This document shows, in pieces, positions 24,703 to 34,079 of a DNA stretch of 64,000 bases (its first letter is position 1; each line of letters begins with the position of its first letter). This stretch comes from Chryseobacterium sp. HSC-36S06 (GTDB taxonomy: Bacteria > Bacteroidota > Bacteroidia > Flavobacteriales > Weeksellaceae), in contig NZ_JALJZX010000001.1 of assembly GCF_024171485.1 (NCBI RefSeq), positions 124,001 to 188,000 of the forward strand, given 5' to 3'. The position numbers were made by a program, and so were the translations under genes. Under the pieces are notes generated by a model. That model worked only from the letters and a program-made list of their open reading frames with translations. It did no database searches and was not told the DNA's origin.

Positions 24703-26298
24703 ATGAAAAAAACACTTTCTATATACGGAGGGATTAAAGAAAATTTCCCTTCAGGACTCGTCGTATTTTTAGTAGCACTTCCACTATGTTTAGGGATTGC
24801 ATTAGCCTCCGGCGCACCACCGCTTTCCGGGATTATTGCAGGAATTATCGGCGGTTTGGTTGTCGGTTACCTCAGCAATTCGAATATATCGGTCAGCGGA
24901 CCCGCAGCGGGATTAACCGCTATTGTACTTACTGCTATTACCGATTTAGGTGCATTCGAACTTTTCCTTTGTGCCGGAATTATTGCCGGAATTATTCAGC
25001 TAATTTTAGGGTTTATAAGAGCCGGAAGTATCTCAAATTATTTTCCCACCAACGTTATTGAAGGAATGCTGGCCGGGATTGGGATCATCATCATCTTAAC
25101 GCAGATCCCTCATGCATTGGGTTTTGATAAAGATTTTGAAGGAAACCAGACGCTTTTCGCCAATGGTTTTAACCCAAATTATTTTAGCGAATTGGCCGCG
25201 GGAATTCATCCTGGTGCAGTAATCGTTACGTTGGTCTCCATCACTATTCTTTTGGCCTGGGATAAATTTCCAGCGCTGAAAAAACTCAAAATGATTCCCG
25301 GAGCGCTAGTGGCAGTAGGTGCAGGAATTCTGCTGAATTATATCTTCATCCTTTCCGGAAGTTCACTTGCGATCGGCTCAGAACATTTGGTTTCACTTCC
25401 CGTTCCGCAAAGTGCGTCAGATTTTAAAAACATGCTTGTTTTCCCGGATCTGCAGGGATTCTTGAATCCAAAAGTTTGGATTGTGGGCGCAACGATCGCT
25501 ATTGTGGCGTCCATTGAAACATTACTGTGTATTGAAGCTTCCGACCGTTTGGATACGCGCAGGAGAATTACAGACACCAACTTAGAGCTTCGGGCACAGG
25601 GAATAGGGAATTTAATTTCTTCAGCGATTGGCGGTTTGCCCATGACATCAGTGGTGGTAAGAAGTTCTGCCAATGCGAATGCCGGAGCAACTTCTAAACT
25701 ATCTACCGTTATTCATGGCGGGCTATTGCTGATTTGCGTTCTTACGATTCCGTTTATTCTGAATATGATTCCACTCGCTACTTTGGCCGCGGTTTTACTT
25801 CTGGTAGGTTACAAACTGGCGAAACCTGCAACGGTGATGCATTTCTGGCATAAAGGAAAATACCAGTTTATCCCTTTCATCGCGACAGTAGTCGCAGTAG
25901 TTTCGCTTGATTTACTGAAGGGTGTGGGAATTGGATTATTGATTTCGATCTTCTATATCCTTCAGGGAAATATGAAACGAGCTTACTATCTGAGCCGCGA
26001 AGAGCTTGATGATGCTGATGAAATCAATATAAAACTTGCAGAAGAGGTTTCTTTTCTTAATAAAGCGGCCATTAAAAAAACGCTGAAAAATATCAAACCC
26101 AACTCACAGGTTTGTATTGATGCGAGATCAACATCCTACATCGCGACCGACATTCTTGAAATGATTCAGGAGTTTGCCAATATCCGTGCAAAAGAAGAGG
26201 ATATTGAAGTGAGGCTTATCGGTTTCAAAACTTCATATCAGGAATATGCTGAAGACGAAGATTCACACATTATCATTGCCCACAGAAGAGCCATGTAA
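24703..26298 (+). CDS. SulP family anion transporter, probably bicarbonate
   Basis: The 531-residue protein begins with the SulP signature GLVVFLVALPLCLGIALASGAPP (in essence, residues 18-40), and SGPAAGLTAIVLT lies in the anion site region. There are about 12-14 membrane segments, then a C-terminal STAS-like domain from about 440 to 531 that is short and lacks a clear DSSG motif. Neighbouring carbonic anhydrases on both sides favour a BicA-like sodium/bicarbonate role over sulfate uptake. That is inference from context. Confidence 0.87.
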   Translation: MKKTLSIYGGIKENFPSGLVVFLVALPLCLGIALASGAPPLSGIIAGIIGGLVVGYLSNSNISVSGPAAGLTAIVLTAITDLGAFELFLCAGIIAGIIQLILGFIRAGSISNYFPTNVIEGMLAGIGIIIILTQIPHALGFDKDFEGNQTLFANGFNPNYFSELAAGIHPGAVIVTLVSITILLAWDKFPALKKLKMIPGALVAVGAGILLNYIFILSGSSLAIGSEHLVSLPVPQSASDFKNMLVFPDLQGFLNPKVWIVGATIAIVASIETLLCIEASDRLDTRRRITDTNLELRAQGIGNLISSAIGGLPMTSVVVRSSANANAGATSKLSTVIHGGLLLICVLTIPFILNMIPLATLAAVLLLVGYKLAKPATVMHFWHKGKYQFIPFIATVVAVVSLDLLKGVGIGLLISIFYILQGNMKRAYYLSREELDDADEINIKLAEEVSFLNKAAIKKTLKNIKPNSQVCIDARSTSYIATDILEMIQEFANIRAKEEDIEVRLIGFKTSYQEYAEDEDSHIIIAHRRAM

Positions 26299-26329
26299 CT
26301 TAGAAAAACATCAACTTTAAAATAAACAA

Positions 26330-27022
26330 ATGAAAGCACATACCGTAGAAACACAATCTACAACAACACCAGAAAAAGCGCTTAATTTCCTAAAAGAAGG
26401 AAACCAACGCTTTGTACAGAACCTAAAAATGAACCGCAATCTGCTCGAGCAGGTAAATGATACCCGCGCCGGGCAGTGGCCTTTTGCAGTAATACTTAGC
26501 TGTATCGACAGCCGTACTTCTGCAGAACTGATTTTTGATCAGGGTTTAGGCGATATTTTCAGCATACGGATCGCCGGAAACTTTGTAAATAAAGATATTC
26601 TTGGTTCCATGGAGTTTGGCTGTAATGTCGCCGGTTCCAAATTGGTAGTTGTCCTCGGGCACACCAAATGTGGCGCTCTGAAAGGCGGTCTGGACGCACA
26701 AAGCATTGAAGGAATGGGCATGGAAAACCTTAACCATCTTGTTGGTCATTTTCAAGGCTGTATTGACGGTTTGATTAAAGAAGGCGAAGAACTTTCGTCG
26801 TCAAACAGCGATCTTCTGGAAAGACTTAACATTTGCAATATCCGGAAAACCATGGAGGATATCCGTGAGCAGAGTACTACGCTTAATCAACTGGAGAAAG
26901 GCGGAAAAATTAAAATTGTGGGTGCCAACTATTGCGTCGAAAGCGGTGTTGTAACATGGCTAGACGAAAATATGAATGCCGAAATGGAAGCGCAGACTGG
27001 CGAAATGGCTATTTCCCATTAA
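26330..27022 (+). CDS. Beta-carbonic anhydrase, second copy
   Basis: The zinc site is C58, D60 and R62 in SCIDSRTS and H111 with C114 in GHTKCGALKGG. The 230-residue protein is of a different beta-clade from the enzyme at 23555, with FSIRIAGNFVN rather than VTRNVANV in the active-site wall. It follows SulP after 31 nt. It overlaps pth by 14 nt at the 3' ends (27009-27022), so no terminator separates the convergent genes. Confidence 0.92.
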   Translation: MKAHTVETQSTTTPEKALNFLKEGNQRFVQNLKMNRNLLEQVNDTRAGQWPFAVILSCIDSRTSAELIFDQGLGDIFSIRIAGNFVNKDILGSMEFGCNVAGSKLVVVLGHTKCGALKGGLDAQSIEGMGMENLNHLVGHFQGCIDGLIKEGEELSSSNSDLLERLNICNIRKTMEDIREQSTTLNQLEKGGKIKIVGANYCVESGVVTWLDENMNAEMEAQTGEMAISH

Positions 27023-27572
27023 AAGCAGTCATCGTATTCTGTATTCCCGCGAAAACAAAAGACAGACACGCTTTAGAAAACTTCTCGATTCTTTCGGGAA
27101 GTTTTTCTTTTTCCTCAGCTTCCCATTTTCCCAGAACGTAATCTACCTGTTTTCCTTCTGGAAATTCTGCAGAAATTCCAAAACGTAATCGTGGATAATT
27201 CTGAGTCTGAAGCTGTTCCTGAATGCTTTTCAATCCATTGTGACCGGCATCGGAACCTTTCATTTTCATTCTTAATGTACCGAATGGAAGCGCAAGATCA
27301 TCAGTAATAATCATTAAATTCTCTAAAGGGATATTTTCTTTCTGAAGCCAGAATTTTACCGCATTCCCGGAAAGATTCATGTAGGTATCCGGTTTCAGGA
27401 TAAAGACTTTTCTGCCTTTGTATTTGCCTTCGGCAACTAAGCCAAAGTTGGAAGATTTAAACGGAGCTTCAATAGTTTCGGCGATTTTTTCAGCAACTTT
27501 AAACCCGACGTTATGCCGGGTTTCAGTATATTCATCTCCTTTGTTGCCGAGACCGACGATAAGGTATTTCAT
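27009..27572 (-). CDS. pth: Peptidyl-tRNA hydrolase
   Basis: Pth cleaves peptidyl-tRNA released from stalled ribosomes. The 187-residue protein has LIVGLGNKGDEYTETRHNVGF with the catalytic histidine at residue 20, KPDTYMNLSG, ITDDLALPFG and GSDAGHNGLKSI, all standard Pth motifs. It lies 6 nt downstream of a lipoprotein gene and downstream of mfd on the same strand, which suggests one transcription unit. Confidence 0.96.
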   Translation of the reverse strand: MKYLIVGLGNKGDEYTETRHNVGFKVAEKIAETIEAPFKSSNFGLVAEGKYKGRKVFILKPDTYMNLSGNAVKFWLQKENIPLENLMIITDDLALPFGTLRMKMKGSDAGHNGLKSIQEQLQTQNYPRLRFGISAEFPEGKQVDYVLGKWEAEEKEKLPERIEKFSKACLSFVFAGIQNTMTAFNGK

Positions 27573-27578
27573 TGATTT

Positions 27579-28472
27579 TTATTGATATTCGAAGGTAAAT
27601 GTACCCGCTGTGGAGACGGCTTTGGTCGGGTAACCAGCACTGTCGTACGTATATGCATACGTTCCGCCATCGTTGCCCGCTGAAGACGTAACCGATACGG
27701 TTTTGTAATTATTCATTGATAATCCTGTGAACGCGTTGGTTCCTGTCATAAAATGACCGCCTGCAATGGTAAATTCCACAGGAAGCGTCGCCCAAGGGTT
27801 TTTATTGCTATCGTAATTACTTAATTTAATGTCAAAAACAATCGGCGGAATCACAATTGGCGGTGGGGCAATCGTGGTCATCGTCATTTTCCATTGAGAC
27901 AGGTTGTTTCCGGTAAACAACAGGTCGCTCACCATTTTGGTTGCAGGCTTGTATGTTCCCGGATTATCCAGATCTTCCATAAGCATTACGGTGTCCACTT
28001 TTTTTAGTTTACCGGTTGAATCATAAAGAAAATTGGTCTCATTTCTCATGAGTTCCTGTCCGCCGCCCGTCATATTTCCGGAGGCCATTGCAACCTTACC
28101 GCCATTGTACGTTAAATTGAGTATCGTAGCAACTTCAGCGCTGCCGTCGTCTTGCAGAATAGTTAATTTAGAAAGAAAATTATTCTCGTACGATAAGGTG
28201 TAATCTGTCTTTTCACCGTCACCTTCAAAATGTGCAGTGGTAAGTTTACCGGCCGTATAATTATACGTAAATACCGATGAAATCCCCTCGCTGTCTACAA
28301 TGGTCACTTTCTTTAAAACTTTGTCCGTGTTTGACCCGCCACCTGTTCCGGGCGCAGTTCCGGTTCCATCAATACCGTTAAGTAAATCACCGTTTTCTGC
28401 ACGGCTTGATTCACAAGAGTACAAAACCATGATGGCAAACAGGAAAGAGAAAACATGCAGGACTTTATTCAT
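27579..28472 (-). CDS. Uncharacterised lipoprotein
   Basis: The N-terminus MNKVLHVFSFLFAIMVLYSC has a lipobox with acceptor cysteine at residue 20. A Gly/Thr-rich linker (GTGTAPGTGGGSN) leads to a beta-rich domain with repeated patterns such as FTYNYTAGKL, LTYNGGKVA and FLYDSTGKL, recalling YD-repeat-like proteins of Bacteroidota. The predicted place is the outer membrane or periplasm. No function is assigned. It sits between mfd and pth. Confidence 0.78.
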   Translation of the reverse strand: MNKVLHVFSFLFAIMVLYSCESSRAENGDLLNGIDGTGTAPGTGGGSNTDKVLKKVTIVDSEGISSVFTYNYTAGKLTTAHFEGDGEKTDYTLSYENNFLSKLTILQDDGSAEVATILNLTYNGGKVAMASGNMTGGGQELMRNETNFLYDSTGKLKKVDTVMLMEDLDNPGTYKPATKMVSDLLFTGNNLSQWKMTMTTIAPPPIVIPPIVFDIKLSNYDSNKNPWATLPVEFTIAGGHFMTGTNAFTGLSMNNYKTVSVTSSAGNDGGTYAYTYDSAGYPTKAVSTAGTFTFEYQ

Positions 28473-28525
28473 CAGAATTTAATTTTAACAAAAGTAAACT
28501 TTTTTTTGAGATCTTAACTTATTCA

Positions 28526-31500
28526 TTATTTCGAGAGAATCCTCTCCAAAACCGCATTCACCTCATCTACATGCTGCACATTTTCTTTGCGCATCATCAG
28601 CTGGTTTCCGTCTGCAGAATGTTTTTCTTTCAGTGTAGCATCCTTCGGATTCTGACTTAAATAGGAAATGATATGCCTGAACTTTTCGCTCTGGTAAAAT
28701 TTGTCCTGAGGATTTGGCGGGAAATATCCAAGAAAAATTCCGTTTTTCACTACGATTTTATCAAAACCGATTTCTGCGGCAATCCACTTTAATTCTACCG
28801 ACTTTAGAAGATTTCTGGCTTCAGAAGGTAATTTTCCGAAACGGTCGGTCAGTTCGTTTTCAAATCTCTGCAGCTCTTCCTTATTCTGAATTTCCGCCAG
28901 TTTCTGATAAAGCGAAAGTCTTTCTTCAATACTCTGAACATAAGAATCGGGAAGCATCAATTCAAGATCCGTATCGATATTTACTTCTTTGGTTGACTTA
29001 AAGAGTTTTTTACGGTCTTCTTCATTTTCAAACAGTTCACCGAATTCTTCATCATTCTGCAATTCCTCAAGTGCTTCCTGCATGATTTTCTGATACGTGT
29101 CAAATCCCATTTCGTTAATGAAGCCGCTCTGTTCGCCTCCCAACAAATCTCCTGCACCGCGGATTTCCAGGTCTTTCATCGCAATCTGAAAACCGCTACC
29201 CAGATCAGAAAACTGTTCGATCGCTTCCAAACGTTTTCTTGCATCAGAAGTCATCATATCAAATGGCGGTGTGATGAGATAACAGAATGCTTTCCGGTTG
29301 CTACGACCGACTCTTCCGCGCATCTGGTGCAGATCTGCCATCCCGAAACGCTGCGCATCATTAATGAAAATGGTGTTTGCATTCGGAACATCCACTCCAC
29401 TTTCCACAATCGTGGTGGAAACCAGAACGTCGTATTTTCCTTCCATAAAATCAAGAACATTGCGTTCCAACTGTTTTCCTTCCATCTGTCCGTGGCCGAT
29501 GATGACTTTTGCGTCCGGAACCAACCTTTGGATGAGACCTGCAATATCTTTAAGATTTTCGATTCTGTTGTTGATGAAATAAACCTGTCCGTCACGCTGA
29601 ATCTCGTAAGAAACTGCATCGCGGATGATTTCTTCACTGAAACCGATAATGCTTGTATCAACCGGCTGGCGATTTGGCGGCGGTGTTTTAATGACGGACA
29701 AATCCCTCGCGGCCATTAAAGAAAACTGTAAAGTTCTCGGAATTGGTGTCGCGGTTAAGGTAAGGGTATCGATATTATTCTTTAAGGTTTTGAGTTTATC
29801 TTTTACAGAAACTCCGAATTTATGTTCTTCATCAATAATTAAAAGTCCCAGATCTTTAAACTTCACCGAACTTCCCACCAGTTGATGGGTCCCGATCACG
29901 ATATCAACTTTTCCGTCTTCCAGACCTTTCAGCGTTTCCGCTTTCTGTTTCGCGGTTCTGAAGCGGTTCATGTAGGAAATGTTCACCGGAAAATCTTTCA
30001 GCCTATCCTTAAAACTGCGGTAATGCTGAAATGCCAGAATCGTTGTTGGGACCAGAATCGCAACCTGTTTCCCGTCCGTTGCAGCTTTGAAAGCAGCTCT
30101 AACGGCAATTTCTGTTTTACCAAAACCTACGTCGCCACAGATCAGACGATCCATCACCGTATCGTTTTCCATGTCTTTTTTTACGTCGACGGTCGCTTTC
30201 TCCTGATCCGGAGTATCTTCGTAAATAAAACTGGCTTCGAGTTCGTTCTGGAGATAAGTGTCCGGGCTGAAAGCAAAACCTTTGGCTGTTTTACGCTTCG
30301 CATACAACCTGATCAAGTCGAAAGCGATCTGCTTTACCTTTGCTTTTGTTTTCTGTTTCAGGGTTTTCCAGGCGGGGGAACCGAGTTTACTCAACACGAT
30401 TTCGCGTCCGTCCGGGCCATTGTATTTGGAGATTTTATGAAGCGAATGAATGCTCACATACAACAAATCTCCGTTTTTGTAAACGAGTTTAAAACATTCC
30501 TGAACTTTCCCGTTGTTATTTACTTTCACCAGACCCATGAATTTCCCGATTCCGTGATCGATATGCGTGATGTAATCGCCCACTTTCATCTGCATTAAAT
30601 CCTTCAGTGTGAGCTGTTCGGATTTGGCAAAAGTATTTTTTGATTTGAATCTTTGATAACGGTCGAAAATCTGGTGATCGGTGTAAACCGATATTTTATG
30701 ATCAAGATCCAGAAACCCTTCATGTAGTTCAGATTTGAAGGATTTAAAAGGTAGTTCCTGCTCACCAAAACCGAAACTTCCCAATTCTTCAAAGATCGAT
30801 TCAAGTCTTTCCTTTTGTTTTTCTGTGGAAAAAGAAATCCAGATATCATAATCAGCATCGCGCTTTTCAACCAAATCCTCGATCAAAAGTTCAAAGTTTT
30901 TATGAAAAGTGGGCTGTGGAGTTTGGTTAATCTGAACGGAGAAATTATCAGGAATCCGCAATTCTTCTAAGGTGAAATCAATGGTTCTGAATTTCTGATA
31001 GTCCTTAAGCAGATCTTCATCTGTTAAAAAAAGTTCAGCCGGGGCTCTGTGACTGATTTCTTTGCTCAGCGTTTCAAATCTTTCTTCGGCTTTCGCATAG
31101 AAATCCCTGTTTTTCTTAACACCCAAAAAGGCATTTTTAGAAACAACGAAACTGTCTTTGGGCAAAAGTTCAAACAGAGAAACCTTATTTCCGGAAACAG
31201 CGAAATTCATATTCGAAACCAACTGAAATTCATTTACTTTTCCGTTGGTGAGTTGCGTTTCGATGTTGAAGGTTTTGATGCTTTCGATTTCGTTTCCGAA
31301 AAAAGTGATTCGGTAAGGTTCTTCGTTGGAGTAGGAAAAAACATCTACAATTCCGCCACGCACAGAAAATTCCCCAGGCTCCGAAACAAAGTCCGTTAGG
31401 TTAAAGTTGAACTGCTGCAAAAGTTCTTCTGTAAAATCGAAATCAAGACTTTCGCCTACTTTAATCCGATGAGAAATCGCTTTGAAATCTTCTTTTTTCA

Positions 31501-31906
31501 GGACTTTCTCCGACAATGCTGAAAATCCGGCGACGATTACTTTTGGTCTTTTTGCCGAGTTCAGTCTGTTCAGAACTTCGGTTCTCAGGACGAGATTTGC
31601 ATTCTGGGTTTTCTCGATCTGGTAAGGCTCCAAATGGGTTGCAGGGAAATACAGGATGTTCTCTTTACCCAATAAATCCTCCATTTCTGAAGTCACATAG
31701 AGCGATTCCTCCTTGTCCTCAATAAGAAAAAGTATGGTCTTCTTCTGCGTAAGGAATAATTCTGCCGCGAAAACTGAGGGCGACGAACCGGCAAATCCTT
31801 TCACGGAAATGTGCTGGTGAGTTTCTATATTTTTAAAGATTTCTTCTCCGAATTCGTTTCGCAACATATCGGGAAGAAAAGTTTCGTGGATGGCTTTTAA
31901 CTGCAT
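28526..31906 (-). CDS. mfd: Transcription-repair coupling factor Mfd
   Basis: Mfd removes RNA polymerase stalled at DNA lesions and recruits UvrAB. The 1126 residues show the N-terminal UvrB-like region, the RNAP-interaction domain (KVGDYITHIDHGIGKFMGL, about 455-475), Walker A GDVGFGKTE, the DEEH box (IIDEEHKFG), LTATPIPRTL, the QMRGRVGRS helicase motif VI and a C-terminal TRCF domain. Length and order are normal. Confidence 0.97.
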   Translation of the reverse strand: MQLKAIHETFLPDMLRNEFGEEIFKNIETHQHISVKGFAGSSPSVFAAELFLTQKKTILFLIEDKEESLYVTSEMEDLLGKENILYFPATHLEPYQIEKTQNANLVLRTEVLNRLNSAKRPKVIVAGFSALSEKVLKKEDFKAISHRIKVGESLDFDFTEELLQQFNFNLTDFVSEPGEFSVRGGIVDVFSYSNEEPYRITFFGNEIESIKTFNIETQLTNGKVNEFQLVSNMNFAVSGNKVSLFELLPKDSFVVSKNAFLGVKKNRDFYAKAEERFETLSKEISHRAPAELFLTDEDLLKDYQKFRTIDFTLEELRIPDNFSVQINQTPQPTFHKNFELLIEDLVEKRDADYDIWISFSTEKQKERLESIFEELGSFGFGEQELPFKSFKSELHEGFLDLDHKISVYTDHQIFDRYQRFKSKNTFAKSEQLTLKDLMQMKVGDYITHIDHGIGKFMGLVKVNNNGKVQECFKLVYKNGDLLYVSIHSLHKISKYNGPDGREIVLSKLGSPAWKTLKQKTKAKVKQIAFDLIRLYAKRKTAKGFAFSPDTYLQNELEASFIYEDTPDQEKATVDVKKDMENDTVMDRLICGDVGFGKTEIAVRAAFKAATDGKQVAILVPTTILAFQHYRSFKDRLKDFPVNISYMNRFRTAKQKAETLKGLEDGKVDIVIGTHQLVGSSVKFKDLGLLIIDEEHKFGVSVKDKLKTLKNNIDTLTLTATPIPRTLQFSLMAARDLSVIKTPPPNRQPVDTSIIGFSEEIIRDAVSYEIQRDGQVYFINNRIENLKDIAGLIQRLVPDAKVIIGHGQMEGKQLERNVLDFMEGKYDVLVSTTIVESGVDVPNANTIFINDAQRFGMADLHQMRGRVGRSNRKAFCYLITPPFDMMTSDARKRLEAIEQFSDLGSGFQIAMKDLEIRGAGDLLGGEQSGFINEMGFDTYQKIMQEALEELQNDEEFGELFENEEDRKKLFKSTKEVNIDTDLELMLPDSYVQSIEERLSLYQKLAEIQNKEELQRFENELTDRFGKLPSEARNLLKSVELKWIAAEIGFDKIVVKNGIFLGYFPPNPQDKFYQSEKFRHIISYLSQNPKDATLKEKHSADGNQLMMRKENVQHVDEVNAVLERILSK

Positions 31907-32181
31907 TCTTTAATTAAGATTTAAACCGTTCAATAAAAAATAACAAACGGCAAAAACGATTTCGGGAAATTCCGAAACCGTTCTGAAAGCACAAATTTAA
32001 GGTATATTTCTGAGATTAAACCAATTACACCTACTTATCAAAAAGTAAAATTTTATTAATATAAATGTCAATTACCTAACAATAATATATAAAAAGCTAA
32101 TTACTGTTAAAATAAAACGATTATGACATGCTGGCATAATGTTTGGAAATCTCCAGAACATTAACATTTAAAAATATTATT

Positions 32182-32610
32182 ATGAAATTATCAGTCCAAA
32201 AAAACAGCAAAAGATCACGCTTCAAAAATTCGTTCAGGTTTTTAGGTTTGCTCGTGTTATTATTTTCTTTGATTTCCCTTACCTCTTGTAGCCGTGATGA
32301 TGATCCTGCCGACAACGATTTCTTTGCAGGAACCTACAACGGAAGTATTTCTTATAACGACGGCACAACTTCCATTTCGAAAGATAACGGAAGCGTTTTT
32401 GTAACCAAAATCGCAAGCGGTACAAAGTATAATTTCAGATTTTCTGATGGAATTCCAGATCTTAATGGCGTTGAGTTTGAAAAAACAGGTGATAATACCT
32501 TGGTAATGGTTGGTTCCAGTGCGACGTCATACATCAGAATCGATAATAAAGACCTTAAAATTCTTTATTCCAAAGACGGAAAAACCTGGACAGCAAATGC
32601 GGTAAGATAA
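32182..32610 (+). CDS. Small lipoprotein
   Basis: The 142-residue product has a basic N-terminus, a hydrophobic segment and lipobox SLTSC at about residue 37. A short beta-rich domain follows with FAGTYNGSISYNDG. The frame is open to a TTG at 32143, but the ATG at 32182 gives a proper signal peptide. I do not recognise the family. A terminator follows at 32633. Confidence 0.75.
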   Translation: MKLSVQKNSKRSRFKNSFRFLGLLVLLFSLISLTSCSRDDDPADNDFFAGTYNGSISYNDGTTSISKDNGSVFVTKIASGTKYNFRFSDGIPDLNGVEFEKTGDNTLVMVGSSATSYIRIDNKDLKILYSKDGKTWTANAVR

Positions 32611-32632
32611 CCTTATCTTCATATAAAATGCG

Positions 32633-32663
32633 AACTGCTTCAATAATATTGAGGCAGTTTTTG
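32633..32663 (+). terminator. Intrinsic terminator after the small lipoprotein
   Basis: An 11-bp stem, AACTGCTTCAA with TTGAGGCAGTT (one G-T pair), encloses a TAATA loop and is followed by a short T-run. Confidence 0.8.
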
Positions 32664-32685
32664 TATTTTCACGAAAAATATACTG

Positions 32686-33063
32686 ATGAAAATTTATCTG
32701 AAAACAGGTGCTTTAGTACTGATTATCGCTTTACTGTTCCTGAGCTGCAGAAGCGATTCGCAGGAGAATCCGCGGGCTTTTGTGGAAGGGAAAGTTGTAT
32801 CGGCGACCGTAGATTACAATAAGTTTATGCTTAGAATAATCAGCGAAAACACTGTTGTAGCTGAAACCCTGCTGGAAACGGGCGGAAACTTCAAACTTTC
32901 AGGACCGATAGGAGAAACAGGGTTTGAGATGATCGCCACCGAAAAAATTAAAACCTTCAGCGCAGATAAAACCGGCCTTCAAATTTCCTCCGACGGTTTG
33001 AAAATCAGCGTTCCGGCGGGAATTACCTATATTAAGTTTAACGAAATTGTACTGGAGCAATGA
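32686..33063 (+). CDS. Small lipoprotein, cassette copy 1
   Basis: The 125-residue protein has a signal peptide ending in the lipobox LFLSC (cysteine at 21). Residues 30-125 form a domain with FVEGKVVSA, ETGGNFKLSGP and IKFNEIVLEQ, resembling the transthyretin-like or carboxypeptidase-regulatory fold. The gene overlaps the downstream beta-barrel gene by ATGA at 33060-33063. It is homologous to the gene at 33705, sharing the EGKxx...GNFKLxGP layout. Confidence 0.75.
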   Translation: MKIYLKTGALVLIIALLFLSCRSDSQENPRAFVEGKVVSATVDYNKFMLRIISENTVVAETLLETGGNFKLSGPIGETGFEMIATEKIKTFSADKTGLQISSDGLKISVPAGITYIKFNEIVLEQ

Positions 33064-33662
33064 GAATAATTATTTTTTTACTGGTTCTGATTTCTACCAT
33101 CGCATTTTCGCAGAAAAAAAGAAAAGGCCTTGATGTGGTTTCCAATATCGACGTAAAGGTTCTGGCAATGAAACCATTGGGCAACAACTCGCTCGCGAAA
33201 GATCTGCAGCCGTTTTACGGATTCGGGTTTGGCGGAAATCTGATGACGCCGATTAATTTTGGTATCGGTCTCGATTACAGCGAACTTTTTTCAAATGTAA
33301 AATATGGCTCCCAGAATATGTACGGAAACTTAGGTTCGCCCAGAATGACGGTGGTTGATGTATTTTTAACCCACCGTGAAAATATTTCGGATGATTTTAT
33401 GATCGAAGAATTGGCGGGTTTCAGTTATTACCGCTACACGAACCTGTATCTTGACAAAATCGAAAAAATGAAAAACAATGCGATGGGCTTTCATCTTGGT
33501 GGCAAAGCAATTTATACTTTAGACGGACCTCAGCAGGTTTTTGCGGCTTTGAAGGCCAACTTCTACTACGGAAACGTTTACAATGAAAATCCCGCGATCC
33601 GCAAATACTACAGTAATTCTACATTTTTGAGTCTAAGTGTAGGTTACCGCTATAATTTTTAG
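33060..33662 (+). CDS. Outer membrane beta-barrel protein, cassette copy 1
   Basis: The 200-residue protein has an N-terminal signal peptide (MRIIIFLLVLISTIAFSQ), alternating beta strands and a C-terminal phenylalanine (SLSVGYRYNF), all typical of small porin-like barrels. It is translationally coupled to the preceding lipoprotein gene. It aligns over its length with the product at 34076, including GNLGSPRMTVVDVF and the C-terminal NPAIRKYYSNSTFLSLSVGY. Its cargo or function is unknown. Confidence 0.77.
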   Translation: MRIIIFLLVLISTIAFSQKKRKGLDVVSNIDVKVLAMKPLGNNSLAKDLQPFYGFGFGGNLMTPINFGIGLDYSELFSNVKYGSQNMYGNLGSPRMTVVDVFLTHRENISDDFMIEELAGFSYYRYTNLYLDKIEKMKNNAMGFHLGGKAIYTLDGPQQVFAALKANFYYGNVYNENPAIRKYYSNSTFLSLSVGYRYNF

Positions 33663-33704
33663 CTTTAGTTCCGTTCCATAAAAAACTACTTCAAAAAACA
33701 TAAT

Positions 33705-34079
33705 ATGATACACCGCTTTATTCTTTCGGCTGTTTTGCCCCTAACTTTTTTAATGTCGCCCAACGGATGTCAACCGGAATATGTCAACAATTCCCGAATT
33801 TATGCTGAAGGGAAAATAATTGCATCAAATACGCCGAATATTCCGGTAAAACTCTTTGCTGACGATATTTTAATCTCCGAAACACAGACTGACGCTTCGG
33901 GAAATTTCAAACTCGGAGGACCTGGAACTACCAAGGAAAAATCATTGGTTTTAAACCGGAAAATTGTTGCATTTTCGTCGAATGACCCGGAGTGCAGACT
34001 CGCCTACGATTCCTTATCTATTATTCTTCCGGCAAAAAATATCGCTTTTAAATTTCCCCAAATTCAGCTTGAACCATGA
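33705..34079 (+). CDS. Small lipoprotein, cassette copy 2
   Basis: The 124-residue protein resembles the copy at 32686, with IYAEGKIIASN, ASGNFKLGGPG and FKFPQIQLEP in the same places. The N-terminal hydrophobic region ends SPNGCQPE, so the acceptor cysteine is about residue 22, with Asn-Gly before it, an imperfect lipobox. The gene overlaps the next barrel gene by ATGA at 34076-34079, as in copy 1. Confidence 0.72.
   Translation: MIHRFILSAVLPLTFLMSPNGCQPEYVNNSRIYAEGKIIASNTPNIPVKLFADDILISETQTDASGNFKLGGPGTTKEKSLVLNRKIVAFSSNDPECRLAYDSLSIILPAKNIAFKFPQIQLEP

Noticed and set aside
29882-30598. Plus-strand ORF of 238 codons opposite mfd
   Set aside because: It lies wholly inside the well-supported mfd helicase domains and has Phe/His/Cys-rich shadow composition.
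31907-32181. tRNA or other RNA gene in the largest gap (275 nt)
   Set aside because: No cloverleaf or known RNA motif was seen, only AT-rich DNA and a 6-bp TTTCGG/CCGAAA hairpin near 31960-31977.
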